A stretch of 64,000 nt of DNA, taken from contig NZ_JAAORL010000001.1 of assembly GCF_017696015.1 (NCBI RefSeq), forward strand, positions 434,001 to 498,000, given 5' to 3'. Both the position numbers and the translations under genes were made by a program. How positions within the stretch are numbered: the first letter of the stretch is position 1; the number at the start of each line of letters is the position of its first letter. The notes beneath the pieces are model-generated. The model had not been told where the DNA came from. It did not search any database and was given only the letters and a program-made list of their open reading frames with translations. Source of the DNA: Prochlorococcus marinus CUG1415 (GTDB lineage Bacteria; Cyanobacteriota; Cyanobacteriia; PCC-6307; Cyanobiaceae). This document shows, piece by piece, positions 26,527 to 35,736 of this stretch.

Positions 26527-27828
26527 TTAATTTTTTATAGCATTAAATGATTGATCAAATGCCTCAATGGTTTTGTCAATTTCTTCTTCACTATGAGCTA
26601 AGGAGGTGAACCCTGCTTCAAAAGGACTTGGAGCTAAGTAAATACCTCTGCAGAGCATCTCTCTGTGCAACTTACCAAAAAGTTCGGCATCATTAGTTTT
26701 TGCTTCGTCAAAATTCCTAACTGGACCATCACATAAGAAAAATCCAAACATAGCACTTACATTGCCACCATTTATAGCGATACCATTATTTTCTGCAGAC
26801 TGTATTATCCCTTCAAATAATCTAGAAGTAATTGCATCAAGTTTTTCGTAAGTACCTTCTTGTTGGAGTAGCTCAAGAGTTTTTATCCCAGCAGTCATTG
26901 CAAGTGGGTTCCCACTCAAAGTCCCTGCCTGGTATACAGGTCCGGAAGGGGCAACCATTGACATTATTTCCTTCTTGCCGCCATAAGCTCCAACTGGTAG
27001 TCCTCCACCAATTACTTTCCCAAGTGTAGTTAAATCAGGAGTAACTCCAAATTTTTCTTGGGCTCCTCCATAACTGATTCTGAACCCGGTCATGACCTCA
27101 TCAAAAACTAATAAGGATCCATTCTCAGTGGTTAATTCTCTTAATCCTTCTAAGAATCCAGGCTCAGGAGTAATAAAGCCAGCATTACCAACAATAGGCT
27201 CAAGAATTACCCCCGAAATGGCATCAGGATTTTCAGAAAATAATTTTTTTACTGCCTCAAGATCATTGTAAGGGGCGGTTAGTGTATTAGCAGTTGTTGT
27301 TCTTGGAACCCCTGGAGAGTCTGGTAATCCTAAAGTCGCTACACCTGATCCAGCTTTCACCAAAAACATATCTGCATGACCGTGATAGCAACCGTCAAAT
27401 TTTATAACTTTATCTCTTCCAGTGAATGCTCGCATAAGCCTTAAAACAGCCATACATGCTTCAGTTCCACTATTGACAAATCTAACCATTTCTACAGATG
27501 GGACAGCATCTATAACCATCTCCGCAAGTTTATTCTCTAAAACGCATGGAGCTCCGAAGCTCGTACCTTTTTCAATTGCTTCCTGTAATGCCGTTGTAAC
27601 CTCAGGGTGAGCATGTCCACATATAGCAGGCCCCCAACTTCCTATGTAGTCAATATATCTATTGCCATCGATATCCCAAGCAAAAGGGCCTTTTACTCTA
27701 TCAAAAACAATTGGCTGTCCACCGACAGACTTAAAAGCTCTTACTGGAGAACTAACACCTCCAGGCATTAATTCTTGGGCAGCTGAGAAAACTTCTTCTG
27801 ATTTGGTGCAATTTAATATGTCAGTCAC
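26527..27828 (-). CDS. hemL: glutamate-1-semialdehyde 2,1-aminomutase
   Basis: HemL converts glutamate-1-semialdehyde to 5-aminolevulinate, the entry to haem, chlorophyll and corrin synthesis. The 433-aa PLP enzyme shows the PVRAF start region, a [15 protein letters not shown] stretch, the cofactor Asp in [12 protein letters not shown] and the PLP lysine in [15 protein letters not shown] near residue 272. All family blocks are intact. With gltX and hemC in the same window, much of the C5 pathway is represented, though the genes are dispersed. Confidence 0.98.
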   Translation of the reverse strand: MTDILNCTKSEEVFSAAQELMPGGVSSPVRAFKSVGGQPIVFDRVKGPFAWDIDGNRYIDYIGSWGPAICGHAHPEVTTALQEAIEKGTSFGAPCVLENKLAEMVIDAVPSVEMVRFVNSGTEACMAVLRLMRAFTGRDKVIKFDGCYHGHADMFLVKAGSGVATLGLPDSPGVPRTTTANTLTAPYNDLEAVKKLFSENPDAISGVILEPIVGNAGFITPEPGFLEGLRELTTENGSLLVFDEVMTGFRISYGGAQEKFGVTPDLTTLGKVIGGGLPVGAYGGKKEIMSMVAPSGPVYQAGTLSGNPLAMTAGIKTLELLQQEGTYEKLDAITSRLFEGIIQSAENNGIAINGGNVSAMFGFFLCDGPVRNFDEAKTNDAELFGKLHREMLCRGIYLAPSPFEAGFTSLAHSEEEIDKTIEAFDQSFNAIKN

Positions 27829-28055
27829 AGTTTAAATAAATAAAGCTTTGAGAAAAAAATTTGTCATGTTCTAACTTAGAAATAAGTAAAAATTTTGTCA
27901 ATCAATTTGAAACTCTACATTATGATATTTTTATTGCGATAGTTTGTATTGTAAATTATTAATTTTTAGGAAATCATAATAGAAATTAATATTAACCTTT
28001 ATAACTCTTTATTAATAAGCGTTTTCAGGTATTAAAGAAATTCTATTTTCTTTAT

Positions 28056-28892
28056 TTATATTTCGAAAAAATTTTCCTCTTCATCAAAAAAATCTACATT
28101 TATGTCATTCAAATTAAGATTAATCATTACTGGAGCATGATCACTTGGGCGTAAATTTGCCCTAGGAAAGCTGTCTATCACACAACTTTTAAGTTTTGTT
28201 GATAGTTCTTTACTGATGTAGATATGGTCTATTCTCCAACCTTTGTTTAATTCATATGCGTTATTACGGTAATCCCACCAACTCCAATGACCAGTATTTT
28301 TTTCAAAAATTCTGAAAGAATCTATTAATCTTTCTTTAAGAACATTATTTAGTGCATTTCTCTCTATGTCAGAAGCCATGATTCCACCTTCATATTTTTC
28401 TGGATCATGAATATCTAAGTGAGATGGAGCAATATTAAAATCACCCATAAGACAAATTAGTTCTCCATTTTTTTCTTGTTCATCCAAAAAAGAAGATAAA
28501 CAGTTTAACCAATTGATTTTGTAAGCGAACTTATCAGATTCTAGTGAAGATCCATTAGGCACATAGACATTTATGATCTTAATGCCATTAATATCAGCAG
28601 AAATCAATCTTTTTTGATCTAGGGAAATTTCAATATTTTGATCAGAGTCTGTGAAACCTTTTTTAATATTTTTAGCTTTTATTTTAGAAATAATAGCAAC
28701 TCCATTGTAGGACTTTTGTCCGTAAACCTCTACTGAATATCCTAATTTTTCGAAAGGTTCCAATGGGAAACTATCATCCATCACTTTTGTTTCCTGCAAA
28801 CAAAGAATATCTGGATTAACTTGATTAATCCAATCTATTATTTGTGAAAGTCTGGTTCTTATAGAGTTAACATTCCAAGTTGCTATTAACAA
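28056..28892 (-). CDS. xth: exodeoxyribonuclease III (AP endonuclease)
   Basis: ExoIII repairs abasic sites and removes 3' blocks. The 278-aa protein starts (TTG 28892) with LIATWNVNSIRTRL, the Asn metal site. It has LCLQETKVMDDSFP with the catalytic Glu, the Asp/Asn pair in CLMGDFNIAPSHLD, and the active-site His in LRPSDHAPVMINL. A 227-bp gene-free stretch (27829-28055) separates it from hemL; I see nothing specific in it. Confidence 0.95.
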   Translation of the reverse strand: MLIATWNVNSIRTRLSQIIDWINQVNPDILCLQETKVMDDSFPLEPFEKLGYSVEVYGQKSYNGVAIISKIKAKNIKKGFTDSDQNIEISLDQKRLISADINGIKIINVYVPNGSSLESDKFAYKINWLNCLSSFLDEQEKNGELICLMGDFNIAPSHLDIHDPEKYEGGIMASDIERNALNNVLKERLIDSFRIFEKNTGHWSWWDYRNNAYELNKGWRIDHIYISKELSTKLKSCVIDSFPRANLRPSDHAPVMINLNLNDINVDFFDEEENFFEI

Positions 28893-28963
28893 ATTTCTAC
28901 TAATTTATGTAAAATTAAATTAGCAAATATTTTTAGTATTAAAGAATTTTGAAATTAAATAAA

Positions 28964-29248
28964 ATGAAAAATTACTTTTGTAAAAACCTCTCTAAAAAAT
29001 TATCTTTAGTTGTTTTTTTTCTTTCATTAATTTCCTTAAAAGGTGATTTTCTAAATGCTGAATATTTATCTGAAGAATTACAAATCGAAAGTTCAACTAA
29101 AACAGATGAGGATAGTTCAGTTATCCCAACAAATCCATTTGAAATTGTGGAAATGATTAGAAGATATAATAGTTTGAATGATGCCACTAATCCCTCTGAT
29201 GCTATAGACGATGCGCTAGAGTCTTTTAATAGTTTGGAGGAGAAATAA
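28964..29248 (+). CDS. small secreted protein, unknown function
   Basis: A 94-aa protein from ATG 28964 (a TTG at 28949 would add five residues). It has a basic N-terminus, a hydrophobic core SLVVFFLSLISL, and a probable signal-peptide cleavage near LNAEYL. The mature part is short, acidic and Ser/Asn-rich. The membrane or periplasm is the likely site. It is divergent from xth and precedes another unknown gene in the same direction. Confidence 0.6.
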   Translation: MKNYFCKNLSKKLSLVVFFLSLISLKGDFLNAEYLSEELQIESSTKTDEDSSVIPTNPFEIVEMIRRYNSLNDATNPSDAIDDALESFNSLEEK

Positions 29249-29287
29249 GAAATTTAATACGAGAAATTGTCATTTTAAATTTTTAAC

Positions 29288-29887
29288 ATGCTAAAAAATC
29301 CTATCCCCAAAGTTACTAATCAATTGCAGTACAGAGCAATTGGTATTATTGAAGGTAAATTTATTCCAAATGATATTCAACAATTAAATAGAGGCTTCTT
29401 AACTGATAATAAAGGTGAAAAAATTGAAACAGTAGTATTAGGTAAAGCATTATCTCTTTTAAAAAAGCATATTGATTTAAATAGGAGTTATTTTTGGGTT
29501 GTTTATCCAAAAAATAAAAATACTCAAAACTTGCATTTACAGGTTGCTGGCATCTGGGATCCTTATCAACTTAATGATTTTCCTAATGACTCTTTAAAAA
29601 CAAACTTTTCTAAATTATTAGAGGAATTAGGTTTAAAAGATAATTATTTTTCTGTTAGAGGAGAATTAGTTTTTGTAAACACTAAAAAGAAAGAAGTTGT
29701 TATTAAAATCTGCTCGGCTTCAAAGTTAAAGACTCTAAAAAATAAAAATTTTAAGCTAGTCATAAAAGGGGATCTTTCTCTCGAACTTCTAAATAGTTTT
29801 ATAAGTTTAGATGTCATCAGAGATGGAAATTCCTTGGAATTAATTAATTACGAAGTGATTGAAAAAAAATTTACTAAAAAAAATTAG
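29288..29887 (+). CDS. conserved cyanobacterial protein, unknown function
   Basis: A 199-aa soluble protein. The N-terminal half contains LQYRAIGIIEGKFIPNDIQQ, GKALSLLKKHIDLNRSYFWVVYPK and an internal VAGIWDPYQLND. The C-terminal half contains YFSVRGELVFVNTKKKEVVIKI and alternates beta-strand and Lys-rich stretches, like a nucleic-acid-binding OB-type fold. I have no family name I trust. It lies just upstream of larC in the same direction with a 53-bp gap. Confidence 0.7.
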   Translation: MLKNPIPKVTNQLQYRAIGIIEGKFIPNDIQQLNRGFLTDNKGEKIETVVLGKALSLLKKHIDLNRSYFWVVYPKNKNTQNLHLQVAGIWDPYQLNDFPNDSLKTNFSKLLEELGLKDNYFSVRGELVFVNTKKKEVVIKICSASKLKTLKNKNFKLVIKGDLSLELLNSFISLDVIRDGNSLELINYEVIEKKFTKKN

Positions 29888-29940
29888 AATTAATAGTTGA
29901 GCTTTATCGTGATTTTTACCAATCAAGAAATATACTTTGT

Positions 29941-31167
29941 ATGGAAGATATTTTAATTGAATGCTCTCCAGGCATCTCTGGAGATATGTTGTTAGGAGCT
30001 TTTTATGACTTAGGTGTGCCTAAAAAAGTAATTGAACAACCGCTTATTGATCTTGGATTAAATGATCGATATAGTCTGGATTTTCAAGAGTCTAAAAGTT
30101 GTTCAATCCGGGGGATCAAGGCTAAGGTTGAGAATATTGAGTGCGGTTCAATTAAAAGAGACTGGAGAAGTATTAAAGAACTCATTTTAAATGGGGATTT
30201 AGAAGATAAATTACAGCAAATAATTTATAAAGTATTTGAATCTTTAGCAATTGCAGAAGGGAAAGTTCATGGAATCAAATCAGAAGATGTTCATTTTCAT
30301 GAAATTGGGTCTATGGATTCATTAGTGGACATAATAGGAGTATGTGCTGCATTAAATTACTTAAATCCTAAAAAGGTTTATTGTAATGAACCAATGTTGG
30401 GAAAAGGCTATGTTCAAACAGAACACGGAAAATTATCTGTCCCGCCTCCTGCTGTAATAGAACTTATAAGACAAAAAAATATTAGGGTTATATCATCCTT
30501 TGAATCAATAGAGGGGGAACTATCTACCCCTACGGGCATTGCTTTACTTGCTAATTTTGCTGACTCTCTGCAACCCCCTTCAAAATATTCAATTAACTCC
30601 TACGGAGTAGGTATTGGTAACCTAGCATTTTCATTCCCCAATTTGGTTAGAGTTTATAAAATTACCTCATTTGTAGATCCATCTATTAATCAACAAATTA
30701 ATCCAAAGTGTGAAGAGATATGTGTTCAAGAAGCATGGATTGATGACCAAACACCTGAAGATATATCTAACTTTTTGGAGAAACTGAGGATTGAGGGTGC
30801 TTATGATGTTTCTTATCAAATTATTAATATGAAAAAAAATAGAATTGGATTTTCTATTCAAGTAATATTGCCAACAGAGAAAAAAGAATATTTTAGGCGA
30901 TTATGGTTTGATTATTCCAAGACTATTGGAGTACGTGAAAGGACTCAATCTAGATGGATACTTCTTAGAAGAAGAGGAGAATGTTCAACAGCTTTTGGCA
31001 ATATAAAAGTTAAACAGACTTTGAAACCTGATGGATCAATTAATATCAAACCAGAAAATGATGAAGTTTTAAGATTACAATTAGAGAAAAACAAATCAAC
31101 TGACGAAATAAGAAAAATAATAAATGAGTCAAGTAAACATTTTAAAGCGTTTGAAAACTGGAAATGA
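29941..31167 (+). CDS. larC: nickel-pincer cofactor biosynthesis protein LarC
   Basis: LarC (old DUF111) inserts nickel, using CTP, into the pyridinium thiocarboxylate made by LarB and LarE, giving the cofactor of lactate racemase-type enzymes. The 408-aa single frame has the opening ECSPGISGDMLLGAFYDLG and the metal-rich EDVHFHEIGSMDSLVDIIG near residue 118-136. GELSTPTGIALL follows, with the conserved WIDDQTPEDI and RRRGECSTAFG in the second half. Unlike lactobacilli, where LarC is split by a frameshift, here it is one uninterrupted gene. No larA, larB or larE is in the window. The stop overlaps the next start by ATGA. Confidence 0.9.
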   Translation: MEDILIECSPGISGDMLLGAFYDLGVPKKVIEQPLIDLGLNDRYSLDFQESKSCSIRGIKAKVENIECGSIKRDWRSIKELILNGDLEDKLQQIIYKVFESLAIAEGKVHGIKSEDVHFHEIGSMDSLVDIIGVCAALNYLNPKKVYCNEPMLGKGYVQTEHGKLSVPPPAVIELIRQKNIRVISSFESIEGELSTPTGIALLANFADSLQPPSKYSINSYGVGIGNLAFSFPNLVRVYKITSFVDPSINQQINPKCEEICVQEAWIDDQTPEDISNFLEKLRIEGAYDVSYQIINMKKNRIGFSIQVILPTEKKEYFRRLWFDYSKTIGVRERTQSRWILLRRRGECSTAFGNIKVKQTLKPDGSINIKPENDEVLRLQLEKNKSTDEIRKIINESSKHFKAFENWK

Positions 31168-32120
31168 GATTTAATAAAAGTAATCAATCATATTGGAAAT
31201 TTTTTACGAAAATTAATTTTGGTACTTTAAAGAGTATTTTCTTTGTATCAAGCTTGTTATATTTTTCCATCTATTTTTTTTATAATATTGACCAAATTTC
31301 TTTTGATATCAATTTAGAAAAAAATGGAATTAATCTTTCTTCATCATTTTTATTTTGTGTTTTAAGTATTTACCTTAACGCTTACGCATGGAAATATATA
31401 GTTAAATGGTTCGGCAAAGAATGTAGAAGTAATAGTCTCGTTTCTTTTTATGTTTTAACTAATATTCTTAAATACGTACCAGGAGGAATTTGGCATTTTG
31501 TTGAAAGATTTAATTTTATAAAAAAATTAAGTAATCCTCAGATTGCTTTGTATTCCACACTTATAGAACCTTACTTTATGTTGAGTGGATCTTTTCTGTT
31601 GGCATCGCTAGGAGTAATTTTTTCACCATTGTATTTTTTTTTAATTTTGCCTTTAGTATTTTTAAATAGGAGATTAATTTATTTTGTCTTAAAAAGCTTA
31701 GAGTCTCTCAAGAGAAATGCATTTGAGGTTTTGAGACTTTCAAATTCAAAGGGTCAATTTGAGAAGAGAATAAATATAATTTCTTTTTTCCCCACTGCAG
31801 CATTTTTACTTGAGATTGGTTTTGTTTTATCTAAATTTATTGGATTTTATATTTGCTTAAATACTTTTTATACAAATAATACTCTAAATATCATTTTTTT
31901 ATTAGTAATCTTTTCTTTGTCATGGTCTTTAGGTTTGATAGTCCCAGCAGCTCCAGGAGGCGTTGGCGTATTTGAAGCCTGTATACTTTTTTTTGTTGGC
32001 AGAAATATTCCTCAAAATATAATTTTTGTAAGCGTAATTTATTTTAGGGTTATATCTACGTCGGCAGATTTGTTGTTAAGCTTCCCTTTCTTAATTAGAA
32101 AATTGTTAAAAAGAATTTAG
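31164..32120 (+). CDS. flippase-like membrane protein (LPG synthase TM family)
   Basis: A 318-aa integral membrane protein with about 7-8 hydrophobic helices. It fits the lysylphosphatidylglycerol-synthase TM/flippase-like family (UPF0104) with NILKYVPGGIWHFVERF near residue 98 and the conserved PAAPGGVGVFEACILFF near residue 265. Members move or modify lipids or glycans. ATG at 31164 overlaps the end of larC by 4 bp (ATGA), so the two are translationally coupled. Its end touches the convergent iron permease gene. The link to LarC is positional only. Confidence 0.8.
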   Translation: MRFNKSNQSYWKFFTKINFGTLKSIFFVSSLLYFSIYFFYNIDQISFDINLEKNGINLSSSFLFCVLSIYLNAYAWKYIVKWFGKECRSNSLVSFYVLTNILKYVPGGIWHFVERFNFIKKLSNPQIALYSTLIEPYFMLSGSFLLASLGVIFSPLYFFLILPLVFLNRRLIYFVLKSLESLKRNAFEVLRLSNSKGQFEKRINIISFFPTAAFLLEIGFVLSKFIGFYICLNTFYTNNTLNIIFLLVIFSLSWSLGLIVPAAPGGVGVFEACILFFVGRNIPQNIIFVSVIYFRVISTSADLLLSFPFLIRKLLKRI

Positions 32121-33655
32121 TTTTTTTTCTCTAAACTTGGTATCAATTTAATTGATGCAATAAGTCCTAAAGTCATGATAAAAATAGCTGGTAATATTCC
32201 CTCTACCATTCTTTCATCTCCAGCATATTGATATATTCTCACAGATAATGTATCGAAATCGAATGGTCTTAAAATAAATGTTATGGGTAACTCTTTTATC
32301 GTGTCTACAAAAACTAAAAGTGAGCCAACTAATATTGGTCCTTGTAGTAAAGGGAGATGTATTCGTTTGATAATTCCTAGCCAGCGCTCTCCTAGTCCAA
32401 GTGCAGCTTCATCAAGACTAGGAGAAATCCTCTCAAGACTAGAATCAATAGAACCTTTTGAAATAGTTAGAAATCGTATAACATAACCCCAAATTAGTAA
32501 GCTAATAGCAATGAAATTAAATTTTGAAGAAGAAATGCTTATTAAAGATAAAGCTAGTACTGTTCCTGGGATTGCGTAACCTGTTCCAGCAAGGTTTGTA
32601 ATTAGTTTGAGTAATAAGCTTTTATTTGGCCGGCTAGCCAAGGAAAGTATTAAGGAGAAAAGCATCGTTATTAATGCAGTAAAAAGGCCTAGACAAATAG
32701 TCCTAAATGATAGTGTAAGTAATTCTATAGATAAGCCTTTTTGAATTTGATCAATATTTAGCAGAACCCAGAAGCATGGAATTCCAAAAGAGAAAATTGG
32801 AGGGAATAAGGATATGATTATCGCCAAAAAAGCTCTAGTTTTTTTTAATTCCCAGCCTTGTGAATCTTGTGATGCAGGATTTTCACTCCACCTCTTTGAT
32901 TTTCTTCGCGAAAATTTTTCAAAAATAATTAAAGTAAAAATTATAAATAAGGCTACCAAAGATAATCCAATAGCATTTTGGGGATTACCCTCTATTATCC
33001 AATTTTCAGCTATCCCAGAAGAAATACTTGGAATATTTAATAATTCAAATGTACCTAACTCATTCATTACTTCCATACACATTAAACTTATTCCTGTTAT
33101 TAGTGCTGGTAACGCCATTGGAAAAGCGATTTTAAAGAAGCTCCGCCAAGGCCCCACTCCTAATCCTCTGCTAGCATTGATTTGATTAACTCCAAATTTA
33201 TTAAAACTTTCATTAGCAAGAATGTATACATAAGGATAAGTAGAAATTGAAAGTATTAAAACCCCCCACCATAAACCAGTTACTTGATACCCAAAAATAC
33301 TTCCTAAATCCTGCAAAACAGCTGTGATTAGATATGCTGGAGCAGCAAGTGGAATTAGCTGACAAACACGGAGTACTTTTCTGAACTTAAAATCGCAATT
33401 TGAAAGTAACCAGCCATTCAAGGTACCTAAGCCTCCTCCAAATAAACTTGTAAGTGCTAAAACTTTTAAAGTACCTAGTACCTCTTCTCCTCCTGCAATT
33501 CCTAATGAAAAATTCCCACCTAAAACATATTGAACTCCTTCAAGAAGAAAATTGCAAATTGGAATGACTACTAAAATTGCAATAATAAACGAAGTGATAT
33601 AAAAAAGGTTTAATTCGTTTAATGCTTTTTTTAATCCTTTAATAAGTATTTTCAA
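32117..33655 (-). CDS. futB: iron(III) ABC transporter permease (FutB-type)
   Basis: A 512-aa fused permease with about 12 membrane helices in two homologous halves. Each half has an EAA loop for the ATPase: NASRGLGVGPWRSFFKIAFP near residue 165 and DEAALGLGERWLGIIKRIHLP near residue 420. This two-domain form is the FutB/SfuB/HitB family that imports ferric iron across the inner membrane. The partner FutA and FutC genes are not here. It lies 14 bp behind the COG0523 GTPase gene, so the two are probably cotranscribed, which ties that GTPase to iron or other metal import. Confidence 0.9.
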   Translation of the reverse strand: MKILIKGLKKALNELNLFYITSFIIAILVVIPICNFLLEGVQYVLGGNFSLGIAGGEEVLGTLKVLALTSLFGGGLGTLNGWLLSNCDFKFRKVLRVCQLIPLAAPAYLITAVLQDLGSIFGYQVTGLWWGVLILSISTYPYVYILANESFNKFGVNQINASRGLGVGPWRSFFKIAFPMALPALITGISLMCMEVMNELGTFELLNIPSISSGIAENWIIEGNPQNAIGLSLVALFIIFTLIIFEKFSRRKSKRWSENPASQDSQGWELKKTRAFLAIIISLFPPIFSFGIPCFWVLLNIDQIQKGLSIELLTLSFRTICLGLFTALITMLFSLILSLASRPNKSLLLKLITNLAGTGYAIPGTVLALSLISISSSKFNFIAISLLIWGYVIRFLTISKGSIDSSLERISPSLDEAALGLGERWLGIIKRIHLPLLQGPILVGSLLVFVDTIKELPITFILRPFDFDTLSVRIYQYAGDERMVEGILPAIFIMTLGLIASIKLIPSLEKKN

Positions 33656-33669
33656 AAATTAATAAAACC

Positions 33670-34821
33670 CTATTTTGAATTAAATCTACATGATGAAAGT
33701 TGATTCTTAATAGTTTGATGATCTAAGTTTTTCCCAATTAATACTATTTTGTTAGATTTTTCTTTTGCCCATTCTTCATCATCTAGAGAAAATCGTTTTC
33801 CAGATAGGTGAAAAATGTGTTTTCTTTCACTTTCCCTAAACCATAATATTCCTTTCGCCCTAAATACATTTTGTGAGATTTGATTATCTAAGAAATATTG
33901 AAACTTCCTTAAGGAAAATGGTTCAAATGTCTCATAAGAAACTGACGTAAATCCCTCTATATTATTGCTCAAATCGTGAGAATGAGAAGAGTGATCGTGA
34001 GAATGAGAAGAGTGATCGTGAGAATGAGAAGAGTGATCGTGAGAATGAGAAGAGTGATCGTGAGAATGAGAAGAGTGATCGTGAGAATGAGAAGAGTGAT
34101 CGTGAGAATGAGAAGAGTGATCGTGAGAATGAGAAGAGTGATCGTGAGAATGAGAAGAGTGATCGTGAGAATTTTCTTCTACATTTTTTTTATCCTTCTC
34201 GAATTGAAAAGTATCTGTCTCAAATAGACCTACGCTCATTATTGTATGTAATGCAACTTCACTATTAGTTGATCTCAAAATCCTTGGTTCTTTTTTTATT
34301 TTATTTATAAATTTTTCTACTTTTTTTAAGTGTTCTTCGTTAACTAAATCACATTTATTTAGAAGAAGGATATCTCCGTATAAAATTTGAGAATAGGCGA
34401 CACTTGTATTATTAATTTCAAAATCAAAATTTTCTCCATCAATAACAGTGATTATCGAATCTAATCTTACTTTTTCTCTAAGGTCACCAGCCGCAAATGT
34501 CATGGCTACTGGTAATGGATCTGCTAGCCCAGTTGTCTCCACAATCAAATAGTCTAATTTTTCAGCTCTTTCTAAAACTTTGGATACTGTATTTAATAAT
34601 TCGCCATTAATAGAGCAACATATACATCCATTATTTAATTCGATCATATCTTCTGAGCCTTCTATTATTAAGTCATTATCTATTCCGATCTCTCCGAATT
34701 CGTTAACTAAAACAGCTGTTTTAATGCCAACTTGATTTTTTAAAATATGATTAAGAAGTGTAGTTTTGCCAGAACCTAAAAATCCACTAATAATCGTAAC
34801 TGGCAATAAATTTTTAGACAT
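33670..34821 (-). CDS. COG0523 (CobW/ZNG1-like) GTPase with His-rich repeats
   Basis: A 383-aa G3E P-loop GTPase, a metallochaperone family that delivers Zn, Co or Fe. Domain order: Walker A GFLGSGKT (residues 13-20), the metal-binding NNGCICCSINGEL (CICC, 66-69), and VETTGLADP as Walker B region. Then comes a His-rich linker of HDHSSHS repeats at about 220-283, and the CobW C-terminal domain (FRAKGILWF, FSLDDEEW). The linker would hold many divalent ions. It is cotranscribed with an Fe permease, 14 bp downstream, and follows the pterin dehydratase gene. Which metal it handles cannot be decided from sequence. Confidence 0.92.
   Translation of the reverse strand: MSKNLLPVTIISGFLGSGKTTLLNHILKNQVGIKTAVLVNEFGEIGIDNDLIIEGSEDMIELNNGCICCSINGELLNTVSKVLERAEKLDYLIVETTGLADPLPVAMTFAAGDLREKVRLDSIITVIDGENFDFEINNTSVAYSQILYGDILLLNKCDLVNEEHLKKVEKFINKIKKEPRILRSTNSEVALHTIMSVGLFETDTFQFEKDKKNVEENSHDHSSHSHDHSSHSHDHSSHSHDHSSHSHDHSSHSHDHSSHSHDHSSHSHDHSSHSHDHSSHSHDLSNNIEGFTSVSYETFEPFSLRKFQYFLDNQISQNVFRAKGILWFRESERKHIFHLSGKRFSLDDEEWAKEKSNKIVLIGKNLDHQTIKNQLSSCRFNSK
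33974..34162 (-). repeat. nine perfect 21-bp tandem repeats coding HDHSSHS
   Basis: The plus strand reads TCGTGAGAATGAGAAGAGTGA nine times without a mismatch, then a tenth partial copy begins. On the coding strand each unit is HDHSSHS. Perfect identity over 189 bp in an otherwise drifting AT-rich genome indicates recent expansion or homogenisation. Confidence 0.97.
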
Positions 34822-34844
34822 TTTGATTAGTTAAAAAGATAATT

Positions 34845-35138
34845 TTATTGATCAAAAATTTTGTTGATTTCCGAAGCTAGTGTTTGATCCAGATTTGTAA
34901 TACCTCCCAGATCATGTGTATTTAATTTAATTATTACTTTTGCATAAACATTCTCCCAGTTAGGATGATGATTATATTTTTCACAGATTAAGGCAACCTT
35001 AGTCATAAAACCAAAGGCTTCAATAAAATTAGCGAAGTTAAATTCTCGTTGGATTTGTCCAGCCTTAATTTCCCAGTCAGGTATTTTGACAGCTAATTCA
35101 TTCAATTCTCCATCTTGCAAAAGGTAGGGTTCCATCAA
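34845..35138 (-). CDS. 4a-hydroxytetrahydrobiopterin dehydratase family
   Basis: A 97-aa pterin-4a-carbinolamine dehydratase (PhhB/DCoH family) with its diagnostic [20 protein letters not shown] around residue 53-72 and a distal [15 protein letters not shown] helix. PhhB recycles pterin for aromatic amino-acid hydroxylases, but cyanobacteria lacking those keep it, possibly for cofactor rescue or carboxysome-related roles described for relatives. It lies 23 bp upstream of the COG0523 GTPase gene on the same strand. Confidence 0.9.
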   Translation of the reverse strand: MMEPYLLQDGELNELAVKIPDWEIKAGQIQREFNFANFIEAFGFMTKVALICEKYNHHPNWENVYAKVIIKLNTHDLGGITNLDQTLASEINKIFDQ

Positions 35139-35171
35139 ATAACTAATCTAACTAATTTCATTATAAATATT

Positions 35172-35627
35172 TTACTTTTTCTCACCAATTGTGTGTACAT
35201 TTATAATTCTTTCCTTTTGATCAAATCGATGTTCCCATAAATAAACTGCTTGCCATGTGCCAAGCATAATTTTTCCGTCTTTAAAACTCAAAGATAAACA
35301 AGTGTTTGTCAATGATGTTTTAATATGTGCTGGCATATCGTCAGCACCCTCTTGATAATGTCTATAGGATATTTCTTCTCTATCTTTTGATAGGGTTAAG
35401 TAGGAATCATAAGGAACTATGGATTGCATATACTTTTTTAGGTCCCTTAGTACATTTGGATCTGCGTTCTCATTAATAGTTAAACTGCAACTGGTATGAA
35501 GTGAAGTTAAATTTAGAATTCCGGAATCAAAATTATATTTTTCAATATATAAATTTAAATCATTTGTGATGTCAATAAAACCCTCCCCATGGGTTATGAA
35601 TTTTAATTTTGAAAAAATTTGTTCCAT
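35172..35627 (-). CDS. YjbQ/UPF0047 family protein
   Basis: A 151-aa protein of the YjbQ (UPF0047) family, called a secondary thiamine-phosphate synthase because of activity seen in E. coli. Conserved blocks are FIDITNDL, LTSLHTSCSLTINENADPN with the metal-binding His, AHIKTSLTNTCLSLSF and LGTWQAVYLWEHR near the C-terminus. It leads a four-gene leftward run with the pterin dehydratase, COG0523 GTPase and Fe permease. True substrate remains uncertain. Confidence 0.88.
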   Translation of the reverse strand: MEQIFSKLKFITHGEGFIDITNDLNLYIEKYNFDSGILNLTSLHTSCSLTINENADPNVLRDLKKYMQSIVPYDSYLTLSKDREEISYRHYQEGADDMPAHIKTSLTNTCLSLSFKDGKIMLGTWQAVYLWEHRFDQKERIINVHTIGEKK

Positions 35628-35736
35628 ATCAGTTAAAACTTAATTAATCAATATCCTATTATGGATAAAAGATGTATGTTTTTATGCAGACATTAAAATT
35701 TTTATCTTAAAATAAATTTAATTTGCTTTTAAATTT

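Noticed and set aside
27829-28055. 227-bp gap between hemL and xth
   Set aside because: Checked both strands for small ORFs and hairpins; only short frames broken by stops.
33974-34162. CRISPR-like array
   Set aside because: Units are directly joined with no spacers and code for a protein repeat.
33976-34227. Plus-strand 83-codon open frame reading MRMRRVIVRMRRVIV and so on
   Set aside because: It exists only because the 21-bp repeat is open in several frames. The minus-strand COG0523 gene explains the DNA fully.
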